Notes under the pieces: generated by a model
The model's database searches: none
The model's input: only the letters and a program-made list of their open reading frames with translations
What the model was told of the DNA's origin: nothing
In this document: positions 13,960 to 20,141 of the stretch, piece by piece
How positions within the stretch are numbered: position 1 is the stretch's first letter
How the letters are laid out: every line of letters begins with the position of its first letter
Program-made: the position numbers and the translations under genes
Assembly: GCA_946482565.1 (NCBI GenBank)
Contig: CAMLSB010000021.1
Location: forward strand, 1 to 20,141
DNA from: an uncultured Lysobacteraceae bacterium
GTDB lineage: Bacteria > Pseudomonadota > Gammaproteobacteria > Xanthomonadales > Xanthomonadaceae
Reading direction: 5' to 3'
Length of the DNA: 20,141 nt

Positions 13960-15956
13960 GCTTTCGCCGCGGGAGGAAGGTTCCTGCGGATCGCATCGGC
14001 GAGCTGCTCGCGCCGGTACGGCTTGCCCAGCAATTCGAAATCCCCCGCCGAAGCCAGGCGCGCCGACACCGGGTCGTATCCCGACGTCAGCAGGACGCCG
14101 ATCGCGGGCCGCGACACGCGCGCCGCGAGCGCCAGCTCGACGCCGTTCATGCCGCTGCCGAGCATCACGTCGGTGAACAGCAACGCTGCGTCGCGCGCTT
14201 CCGATTCCAGTGCGGCGAGCGCCTGCGCGGCCGCCGGCATCGCGACCACCCGATAGCCTAGCGACGACAGGAATGCCGTTGCGATCTTGCGCACATCGTC
14301 TTCGTCCTCGACCAGCAACACCGTCTCGCCCGTCCCGCCCGCCATGCCGACCGTTGCGCCCGGCGCGTTCGATTGCGGCATGCCGGTCGTGGCCACGGGC
14401 AGGAACATCTCCACCGCCGTGCCGACACCCGGCCTGCTGTCGATCTCGATGAAGCCATGGCTCTGCTGCACGAAGCCGTACACCATGCTCAGGCCCAGCC
14501 CGCTTCCGCGTCCCAGGCCTTTCGTCGTGAAGAACGGTTCGAACGCGTGCGCCAGGACTTCGGGCGACATGCCGGCCCCCGTATCCGCGACGCGGAACGC
14601 GACGTAGTGGCCGGCCATCCTGGCCGGCCGCGCCGCGTCGGCCATGATCCATCGCTCCGACGCCGAAATGACGACGGTGCCGCCGCGGGGCATCGCGTCG
14701 CGGGCATTCAGCGCCAGGTTGAGCAAGGCGTTGTCGAGCTGCGACGCATCGGCGAAGGTGGGCGGAAGCCCCGCCGCGGGCGCGATCCGCACGCCGATGC
14801 CCTCGCCCAGCGTGCTGCGCAGCATCAGCTTCAGGTCGGCCAGCACCGTCGCGGGATCCAGCGACATCGGCGTGAGATGCTGGCGGCGCGCGAAGACCAG
14901 CAACTTCGAAGTCAGTTCCGCGCCGCGGCCGACGGAGCGCAACGCGCTGTTGATGATTTCCTGCGCGCCCGGCCGGTCCGTGCCCTCGGCTTCCAGCAGC
15001 TGGAGGCTGCCGGAGATGACCGTCAAGAGGTTGTTGAAGTCGTGCGCCACGCCGCCCGTGAGCTGTCCCAACGCATCCAGGCGCTGCGCATGCGCGAGCT
15101 GGTCCTCGTAATGCCGCCGCTGCACCAGGGTGGAAAACAGGTTGGCCACGGTCTGCAGCAACTGCAGTGCATCATGGTCGAATCGCGCCGGATCCGCGGA
15201 GGCCGCAACCAGCGCCCCCATGGCGCTGCCGCGATCACGCAGCGGCACGATCGCGCCGCTGCCGAATTCGCCGGGCCAGCCCTGGCGACGCGCGTCGTCC
15301 GATCCGGGGCCCAGGATCGCGACGGAACCCTGCAAGGCTTCCTGCAACGGCCCCGTCGTCGGCGACAGCCAGTCCGGGCAAACGCCTCCCGCGAGGCCGA
15401 CCGACGCGCGCAGCATCGGGAGGCCGTGCTCGAGCACGATCATCGCGACCAGCGGTACCTCCAGCACCTCTGCCAGCAAACGCGGGACCTGGCTGGCGAG
15501 CCGCTCGTCCGTCGTCGACGCCAGCGCCAGCTGCCCGATCCGCGCCACGACCGCGTCGTAACGGGCGCGCGCCAATGCCTGGCGAACGCGCTGCGTCTCG
15601 GAGATGTCGCGGACGGAAGCGAGGTAGAACAGGCCTTGCGGCGTGTCCACGGGGCTCAGCGCGATCTCGACCGGAAACTGCCGCCCATCGCGGCGCTGGC
15701 CGCTGAGCGTCATGTTGGCCATGCCCATCGGGCGCACGCGCGGCTGGGCCATGTAGCCGGCGCGATGCGCGGCGTGGCGGCTCCTGGCGTCGCTCGGGAC
15801 CAGGTCGTCCACCGGCCTGCCGGTGAGTTGGCCGGGCGGGTAGCCGAACAGGGCGTGGGCATTCCCGTTGGCCATGACGATGCTTCCCGCGTGGTCGACG
15901 ATGACCAGCGCATCGGGAATCGATTCGAAGATCGGCAGTACCGGGGTGCCGGGCAT
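13956..15956 (-). CDS. Hybrid sensor histidine kinase: PAS-GAF-HisKA-HATPase-receiver
   Basis: A 666-residue cytoplasmic kinase with no membrane segment. PAS about residues 8-125 (FESIPDALVIVDHAG, GYPPGQLTGRPVDDLVP), GAF about 140-282, phosphoacceptor His305 in GGVAHDFNNLL, N-box LLNLALNARDAM (Asn413/Asn417), G1 DTGAGM (Asp458), F-box FEPFFTTKG, G2 GRGSGLGLS, then a C-terminal receiver (about 545-660) with Asp551/553, phosphoacceptor Asp596 in LLFTDVM and Lys645 in LLGKPY. The PAS and GAF domains should sense a soluble or bound ligand such as heme, flavin or gas; the ligand is not readable. It starts as TGATG on the stop of the OmpR-type regulator, so the two are coupled and likely partners. 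The last gene of the lipoprotein-RR-HK unit, it ends in the CTAG shared with the FNR-like gene. Confidence 0.93.
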   Translation of the reverse strand: MPGTPVLPIFESIPDALVIVDHAGSIVMANGNAHALFGYPPGQLTGRPVDDLVPSDARSRHAAHRAGYMAQPRVRPMGMANMTLSGQRRDGRQFPVEIALSPVDTPQGLFYLASVRDISETQRVRQALARARYDAVVARIGQLALASTTDERLASQVPRLLAEVLEVPLVAMIVLEHGLPMLRASVGLAGGVCPDWLSPTTGPLQEALQGSVAILGPGSDDARRQGWPGEFGSGAIVPLRDRGSAMGALVAASADPARFDHDALQLLQTVANLFSTLVQRRHYEDQLAHAQRLDALGQLTGGVAHDFNNLLTVISGSLQLLEAEGTDRPGAQEIINSALRSVGRGAELTSKLLVFARRQHLTPMSLDPATVLADLKLMLRSTLGEGIGVRIAPAAGLPPTFADASQLDNALLNLALNARDAMPRGGTVVISASERWIMADAARPARMAGHYVAFRVADTGAGMSPEVLAHAFEPFFTTKGLGRGSGLGLSMVYGFVQQSHGFIEIDSRPGVGTAVEMFLPVATTGMPQSNAPGATVGMAGGTGETVLLVEDEDDVRKIATAFLSSLGYRVVAMPAAAQALAALESEARDAALLFTDVMLGSGMNGVELALAARVSRPAIGVLLTSGYDPVSARLASAGDFELLGKPYRREQLADAIRRNLPPAAKA

Positions 15957-16684
15957 CAGCGGCGCTCGATGCGCGTGGCGAGGAGATAGCCGGCGCCGCG
16001 CACGGACTGCAGCAGCGTGGGCACCGCGGGATCCCGCTCGATCTTGCGACGGAGACGCCCGATCTGCACGTCGATGGAGCGGTCGAACGGACCCGCGTCG
16101 CGCCCGTGCAACACGTTGAGCAGGTGGTCGCGGGTCAGCACCTGGTTCGGCCGCTCGAGGAACGCCGACAGCAGCGCGAATTCCCCGCTCGTCAGCGGGA
16201 TGTCCGCGCCGTCGCGCCCGCTCAGCCGGCGCGTTTCTGTGCACAGCACGAGGCCGCCGAATTCCAGCCGCGTCCGTTCGCCCGGCGCCGCGCTGGCAGC
16301 CGCCCGGCGCATCACGGAACGGATCCGCGCCAGCAGCTCGCGCAGGTCGAAGGGTTTGGTGACGAAATCGTCCGCGCCCAGTTCGAGTCCCACCGCGCGC
16401 TCGGTCGACTCGCCCCGCCCGCTCACGATGATCACCGGGCCCGGCCAGCGCAGTCGCAACTCCGACACCAGCGCCAGGCCGTTGCCGTCGGGCAAGCCCA
16501 GGTCCAGCAGCACCACGTCGAACGCGGGCGCCTGCATCGCCTCGCGGGCGCTGGCGCCGTCGCAGGCGATGGCCACGTCGAAACCCTGCATTTCGAGGTA
16601 TCGCCGAAGGACGAACCCGACCTCCGGGTCGTCGTCGACGACCAGCACCCGCTCGCGGGGATTGGAGTCAGCTGTCGGCGCCAT
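15956..16684 (-). CDS. OmpR/PhoB-family response regulator
   Basis: A 242-residue two-domain regulator. The receiver (about residues 10-125) has the acidic pair Asp17/Asp18 in VLVVDDD, phosphoacceptor Asp61 in VVLLDLGLPDGNG, Ser88 in IIVSG and Lys110 in FVTKPFD. The winged-helix DNA-binding domain (about 140-240) has LTSGEFALLSAFLERPNQVLTRDHLL, the RSIDVQIGRLRRKIE recognition helix and the C-terminal RGAGYLL hairpin. It starts at ATG 16684 (weak ribosome site); the open frame upstream to 17200 belongs to the shadow of the lipoprotein gene. The kinase starts on its stop codon. Members of this family bind direct repeats, so the phased GTTAC repeats at 13158-13182 are a possible target. Confidence 0.95.
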   Translation of the reverse strand: MAPTADSNPRERVLVVDDDPEVGFVLRRYLEMQGFDVAIACDGASAREAMQAPAFDVVLLDLGLPDGNGLALVSELRLRWPGPVIIVSGRGESTERAVGLELGADDFVTKPFDLRELLARIRSVMRRAAASAAPGERTRLEFGGLVLCTETRRLSGRDGADIPLTSGEFALLSAFLERPNQVLTRDHLLNVLHGRDAGPFDRSIDVQIGRLRRKIERDPAVPTLLQSVRGAGYLLATRIERR

Positions 16685-16748
16685 GGACAAGGCCGGGACC
16701 GGGACGCCCCAGCAAAACACCAAACGACCGACGCCGCAACGCCTGCAT

Positions 16749-17285
16749 CTACGGGGGAAAGCCCTCGAACATCCGCGTGATGGCGCTCTGCACCGCCTTG
16801 TCGACCTTCTGCGGCGAATCGGGGATCGGGCCCTCCGCCGATCCGCGCCAGACCGCCTTCCTGCTCGTGGTGTCGAACATGTCCAGCACGAAGCTTCCGG
16901 TGGTGTAGGTGGTGATCCGCGTATCAGGGTAGACGCCCGGGCCATTCCATTCCTGCTGCCAGTTCCACCCGTTCCAGTGCGGGCTGCGATAGAACGTCTC
17001 GATGGTCTGCCGTTCGCGCGTGGCCACGTTCCCCACAAGGGCGATGTCGGCCGGGCCTTCGTCGACGCGCGACCAGCCCTTGGCGGCCAGTTCGGCATCG
17101 ATCGCCGCCAGCAACCGCTGCCTGACCAGCGGATTGCTGATCGCCGGCTGCTGCTGCCAGGTGTAAGTGTGGTATCTGGAAAAGTCGACCGCCGGATCAC
17201 GGTCCGTGCGGACGAGCGGCCGGGTCGCGCAACCGGCGATGGCGACAGCCAGCAGGAAGGTGGCGACGATGGGAAGGCGTTTCAT
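16749..17285 (-). CDS. DUF4136 lipoprotein
   Basis: A 178-residue protein beginning MKRLPIVATFLLAVAIAGC: a lipoprotein signal peptide with lipobox AIAGC and modified Cys19. The rest fits DUF4136: DPAVDFSRYHTYTW, then LLAAIDAELAAKGWSRVDEGPADIALVGNV, a Trp/Asn-rich middle (HWNGWNWQQEWNG), and TTGSFVLDMFDTTSRKAVWRGSAEG with an ending in which a repeated amphipathic helix closes the fold. Members are outer-membrane or periplasmic lipoproteins of unknown function, common in stress-linked clusters. GGAG precedes the ATG. It is the first gene of a unit running into the response regulator (64-base gap) and kinase, with a perfect FNR box 63.5 bp upstream, making it the presumed leader of an oxygen-controlled transcript. 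Confidence 0.9.
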   Translation of the reverse strand: MKRLPIVATFLLAVAIAGCATRPLVRTDRDPAVDFSRYHTYTWQQQPAISNPLVRQRLLAAIDAELAAKGWSRVDEGPADIALVGNVATRERQTIETFYRSPHWNGWNWQQEWNGPGVYPDTRITTYTTGSFVLDMFDTTSRKAVWRGSAEGPIPDSPQKVDKAVQSAITRMFEGFPP

Positions 17286-17341
17286 TCACGGCTCCGGGTG
17301 GCGGGTCGAAGGCAGACTAGGCACGCGCCGCAGCGCCGGCA

Positions 17342-17355
17342 TTGATGCAAATCAA
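17342..17355 (-). promoter_or_regulatory. Perfect FNR/ANR box upstream of the DUF4136-RR-HK unit
   Basis: TTGATTTGCATCAA towards the lipoprotein gene is a perfect TTGAT-N4-ATCAA dyad. Its centre is 63.5 bp from that start, in register with the other boxes, and TAGTCT lies at the right place for a class II -10. It is 114.5 bp from copA, so a role there is less likely. Confidence 0.85.
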
Positions 17356-17403
17356 CCTTCGGGCGGCGACCGTCGCGCTTGCCTCCGCCGAACCAGGGCC
17401 TGC

Positions 17404-17434
17404 TTGACCTTCCCCCTGCGTCAAGCTGCAGGCT
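17404..17434 (+). promoter_or_regulatory. CueR-like copper promoter for copAB
   Basis: -35 TTGACC (17404-17409), a long 19-base spacer, and a weak -10 CAGGCT (17429-17434). The spacer holds a dyad ACCTT-N11-AAGCT (17407-17427), which resembles the ACCTT-N11-AAGGT operator of E. coli copA bound by the MerR-family copper sensor CueR, with one mismatch; the first 15-16 bases are nearly the same. Over-long 19-base spacers are the mark of MerR-type activation. No cueR gene is in the window. Confidence 0.6.
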
Positions 17435-17462
17435 GGCGGACCCGTTCCGGTTCCGGATCCGC

Positions 17463-19211
17463 ATGAGCCTTCCGCAAGCCCCGCAGTCGCCGTCGCGCCG
17501 CCGTTTCGTCCAGGGCCTCGCCGCTGCCGGCGCGATCGCCGGCTTTGGCGGCGCATGGAGCCGCAACGCATGGGCGCTGGGCACGTCGACGCAGCCCGGC
17601 GTGCTCGCGGGCACGCGCTTCGACCTCGCGATCGGCGAGACGCCGGTGGACTTCACCGGTCGCGTCGTACCCGCGATCACCGTCAACGGCAGCCTGCCCG
17701 CGCCCTTGCTCCGCTGGCGCGAGGGCGACACGGTCGAGCTGCGCGTGGCCAATACCTTGCCACCGGGCTCCATCCACGGCGACATGACCTCGATCCACTG
17801 GCACGGCATCGTGCTGCCTGCCGCGATGGATGGCGTGCCAGGCTTGAGCTTCGACGGCATCGGCCGCGGCGAGGCCTACCTGTACCGCTTCCAGGTGCGC
17901 CAGGGCGGCACCTACTGGTACCACGGCCATTCGGCGATGCAGGAACAGGCCGGCCTCTACGGTGCGCTGGTGATCGATCCGCTGGCGCCCGAGCCGTTCC
18001 GGTACGAGCGCGACTACGTGGTGCTGCTCTCCGACTGGACCGACATGGCGCCGGCGCGCCTGCTCGCGCGCCTGAAGAAGATGCCGTCGCACGACAACTA
18101 CTACCAGCGTACGCTCGGCGATTTCGTGCACGACGCGCGACGCAGCGGCCTGCGCGCGACGCTCGCCGACCGCGCGGCCTGGGGCCGCATGCGGATGACG
18201 CCCACGGACCTGTCGGACGTCAACGGCAACACCTACACATTCCTGATGAACGGCACGACCTCGCTCGGCAACTGGACGGGCCTGTTCCGCAGCGGCGAAA
18301 AAGTACGGCTGCGCTTCATCAACGGGTCGGCGATGACGCATTTCGACGTGCGCATCCCCGGTTTGAAGATGACGGCGGTCGCGGCCGACGGCCAGTACGT
18401 ACATCCGGTGTCGGTCGACGAGTTCCGCATCGCCGCGGCCGAGACCTTCGACGTGATCGTCGAACCCGGCGGGCAGGATGCGTTCACCATTTTCGCGCAG
18501 GACATCGGGCGCACCGGCTGGATCAGCGGCACGCTGGCGGTGCGCGAAGGCCTGCGCGCGCCGGTGCCGGCGCTCGATGCGCGGCCGATCCTGTCGATGG
18601 CGGACATGGGCCACGACCACGGCATGGCCGGCATGGACCACGCCGCGATGGGCCACGACATGTCGGCGATGGCTGCGATGCCGGGCATGCAATCGCATCC
18701 GGCCAGCGAGACCAACAACCCGCTGGTCGACATGCAGACGATGATGCCGAAGCCGCGCCTCGAGGATCCCGGGATCGGCCTGCGCGACAACGGCCGCACC
18801 GTCCTCAACTACGCGATGCTGCGCACGCTCGGCGGCGATCCGGACGGTGGCGACCCGACGCGCGAGATCGAGCTGCACCTCACCGGGCACATGGAGCGCT
18901 TCTCCTGGTCGTTCGACGGCACGCGCTTCGCCGATGCCGAGCCGTTGCGCTTCAATCATGGCGAACGCCTGCGCATCGTGCTCGTCAACGACACGATGAT
19001 GACCCATCCGATCCACCTGCACGGCATGTGGAGCGACCTGGAGGACGAGGCCGGCGGCTTCCACGTGCGCAAGCACACCATCGACATGCCGCCGGGCACG
19101 CGCCGCAGCTACCGCGTGCGCGCCGACGCGCCGGGCCGCTGGGCCTACCACTGCCACCTGCTCTACCACATGGAAACCGGGATGATGCGCGAAGTGCGGG
19201 TGGAGTCTTGA
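17463..19211 (+). CDS. copA: Copper-resistance multicopper oxidase CopA (Tat-exported)
   Basis: A 582-residue periplasmic multicopper oxidase (CopA/PcoA type). It starts with a twin-arginine signal, SRRRFVQGLAAAGAIAG, for folded export. The three cupredoxin domains carry the copper ligands HWHG (about 112-115), WYHGHS (152-157), HPIHLHG (about 515-521) and HCHLLYHMETGM (about 562-573), completing type 1 and trinuclear sites. A Met/His-rich loop at about residues 378-415 (MGHDHGMAGMDHAAMGHDM) binds excess copper. It oxidises Cu(I) and detoxifies the periplasm. ATG 17463 is chosen as the one that places the Tat motif near the N-terminus; the frame is open from 17379. Its stop overlaps the copB start (TGATG). 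The CueR-like promoter lies about 30-60 bases upstream. Confidence 0.95.
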   Translation: MSLPQAPQSPSRRRFVQGLAAAGAIAGFGGAWSRNAWALGTSTQPGVLAGTRFDLAIGETPVDFTGRVVPAITVNGSLPAPLLRWREGDTVELRVANTLPPGSIHGDMTSIHWHGIVLPAAMDGVPGLSFDGIGRGEAYLYRFQVRQGGTYWYHGHSAMQEQAGLYGALVIDPLAPEPFRYERDYVVLLSDWTDMAPARLLARLKKMPSHDNYYQRTLGDFVHDARRSGLRATLADRAAWGRMRMTPTDLSDVNGNTYTFLMNGTTSLGNWTGLFRSGEKVRLRFINGSAMTHFDVRIPGLKMTAVAADGQYVHPVSVDEFRIAAAETFDVIVEPGGQDAFTIFAQDIGRTGWISGTLAVREGLRAPVPALDARPILSMADMGHDHGMAGMDHAAMGHDMSAMAAMPGMQSHPASETNNPLVDMQTMMPKPRLEDPGIGLRDNGRTVLNYAMLRTLGGDPDGGDPTREIELHLTGHMERFSWSFDGTRFADAEPLRFNHGERLRIVLVNDTMMTHPIHLHGMWSDLEDEAGGFHVRKHTIDMPPGTRRSYRVRADAPGRWAYHCHLLYHMETGMMREVRVES

Positions 19212-19999
19212 TGGCGAACGTCCGCGCGACGGCGACGGCGATATTCGCCGCGCTCGCGTTGGTCGTGCCGGCGACGGCCTTCGCGCAGCACGACGTGCAT
19301 GCGACGCACGCCCCCGCCATGCCGTCGCCCACGGCCCCGGCCGACGCGCCTCCTCCGACGGCGGCGCACGACATGCACGACGACGCCGTCTACGGCTACC
19401 TGCTGTTCGACCACCTCGAGGCCGGCGAAGGCACGCAATCGTGGAAGGCGCAGGGCTGGCTCGGCACCGACCTGCACCGCCTCTGGTTGCGCAGCGAAGG
19501 CGAGCGGCGCGACGGCCGCCTCGAACACGCCGACGTCGAGTTGCTCCATGGACGCCCGTTATCGGCGTGGTGGGACTTGCTCGCCGGCGCCCGCCACGAT
19601 GTCGGCGCGGGCGGCACGCGCGATTTCCTCGCCGTCGGCGTGCGAGGCCTGGCGCCGTACAAGATCGAGGTGGCGGCGACCGCCTACTTCGGGGACTCGG
19701 GGCGCATCGCCGCCCGCATCGAACTGGAGTACGAGGCCCGGCTCACCCGCCGCCTGGCGCTGCAGCCGTCCATCGAAGCCAACCTGCAGGGACGCGAAGA
19801 CGCGCAACGCGGCCTCGGTGCCGGCCTGTCGACGCTCGAATCCGGCCTGCGCCTGCGCTACGAATTCGCCCGCGGCTTCGCGCCCTACATCGGCGTGGTC
19901 CGCGAGCATGCATTCGGCGGGACCGCCGGTTTGCGCCGTGCCGACGGCCAGGCGGCCGCGGAGACGCGCCTGGTGGCCGGGTTGCGGGCCTGGTTCTAG
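19211..19999 (+). CDS. copB: Copper-resistance outer-membrane protein CopB
   Basis: A 262-residue protein with a signal peptide cleaved after about residue 25 (PATAFA|Q), a short His/Met-rich mature N-terminus (QHDVHATH, HDMHDDA), then the CopB/PcoB beta-barrel: YGYLLFDHLEAGEGTQSWKAQ, WLGTDLHRLWLRSEGE, LLHGRPLSAWWDLLAGAR and RTxxxxxE-type repeated strands, ending in the terminal Phe of outer-membrane barrels. It works with CopA in copper tolerance, probably moving copper at the outer membrane. It starts on the last base of the copA stop codon, so it is translationally coupled. No copC, copD or copper regulator follows, giving the minimal copAB form common in Xanthomonadales. Confidence 0.92.
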   Translation: MANVRATATAIFAALALVVPATAFAQHDVHATHAPAMPSPTAPADAPPPTAAHDMHDDAVYGYLLFDHLEAGEGTQSWKAQGWLGTDLHRLWLRSEGERRDGRLEHADVELLHGRPLSAWWDLLAGARHDVGAGGTRDFLAVGVRGLAPYKIEVAATAYFGDSGRIAARIELEYEARLTRRLALQPSIEANLQGREDAQRGLGAGLSTLESGLRLRYEFARGFAPYIGVVREHAFGGTAGLRRADGQAAAETRLVAGLRAWF

Positions 20000-20036
20000 A
20001 ACAACGCGCCCACCGCGCCTGGCGCCTGAAACGACG

Positions 20037-20056
20037 ACGCCCGCTTGCGCGGGCGT
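20037..20056. terminator. Hairpin between copB and tRNA-Glu
   Basis: A perfect eight-pair stem ACGCCCGC / GCGGGCGT with a four-base loop TTGC. It lies ten bases past the 3' end of the tRNA gene (minus strand) and 38 bases past copB, so it may end both convergent transcripts. On the minus strand a weak TTT follows; no long T run is present. Confidence 0.6.
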
Positions 20057-20065
20057 GTCGTGAAG

Positions 20066-20141
20066 TGGCGTCCCCACGGGGATTCGAACCCCGGTCGCTA
20101 CCGTGAAAGGGTAATGTCCTAGGCCTCTAGACGATGGGGAC
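20066..20141 (-). tRNA. tRNA-Glu (anticodon UUC)
   Basis: The minus strand gives a complete 76-base tRNA including an encoded CCA end. Acceptor GTCCCCA pairs with TGGGGAC, the anticodon arm reads CCCTTTCACGG with anticodon TTC, and the T arm has GGTTCGAATCC. The sequence is close to the E. coli tRNA-Glu (CGTCTAGAGGCC D-arm). The 5' base is the last base of the window, so the promoter lies outside. Confidence 0.97.

Noticed and set aside
14373..15989. 538-codon plus-strand open frame opposite the hybrid kinase
   Set aside because: Shadow of the kinase reading frame in GC-rich DNA; no recognisable motif and no ribosome site.
18595..18700. Repeated ATGGxCAxGAC units that look like a tandem repeat or CRISPR-like array
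   Set aside because: They code for the Met/His-rich copper-binding loop inside CopA; units are irregular and in frame, and there are no spacers.
17421..19169. 582-codon open frame antisense to copA
   Set aside because: Low-complexity Arg/His/Val-rich translation and no family features; copA on the plus strand has all its copper sites.

Overview
This 20.1 kb window is very GC-rich (AT-rich only at a few operator-like spots) and gene-dense, with short intergenic gaps and many overlapping start/stop codons. The protein families and codon use suggest a chromosomal segment of a gammaproteobacterium of the Lysobacterales (Xanthomonadales: Lysobacter/Luteimonas/Rhodanobacter-like). That placement is an inference from gene content; there is no 16S here. 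I see no mobile element, phage gene, CRISPR array or plasmid function.

Layout: (1) 1-968, the 3' part of rarA. (2) 1008-1430 (-), a single-domain universal stress protein (USP). (3) 1574-7430 (-), an apparent four-gene operon: sulfide:quinone oxidoreductase (sqr), a two-helix DUF2892 membrane protein, and a lipoprotein membrane-fusion protein plus RND pump. It diverges from an ArsR-family repressor (7593-7934, +) that has the BigR/SqrR persulfide-sensing cysteine pair; a perfect 20-bp palindrome lies over the sqr promoter. (4) 8054-10340 (+), a USP, an L,D-transpeptidase and a tandem USP. (5) 10350-13076 (-), a beta-CASP metallo-beta-lactamase nuclease, a two-CBS-domain protein and a short-chain dehydrogenase. 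(6) 13249-13959 (+), an FNR/Crp-family regulator. (7) 13956-17285 (-), a DUF4136 lipoprotein, an OmpR-type response regulator and a PAS/GAF hybrid histidine kinase. (8) 17463-19999 (+), the copper-resistance pair copAB behind a CueR-like promoter. (9) 20066-20141 (-), tRNA-Glu(UUC).

The main result of the hunt is a hidden regulon. Six FNR/ANR-type boxes (TTGAT-N4-ATCAA family) lie upstream of six transcription units (USP1, USP2-ldt, USP3, CBS-SDR, nuclease, lipoprotein-RR-HK). In every case the box centre is 59.5-65.5 bp from the start codon, the geometry expected for class II FNR-activated promoters with short leaders. An FNR-like regulator with the matching E-x-x-T-R recognition helix sits in the middle of these units but lacks the Fe-S cysteines of true FNR. 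USPs, a CBS protein and a GAF-containing kinase recall the DosR dormancy regulon of mycobacteria, built here on an FNR-type switch. The sulfide-detoxification/RND operon and copAB appear to be separate stress modules with their own switches (persulfide and copper).
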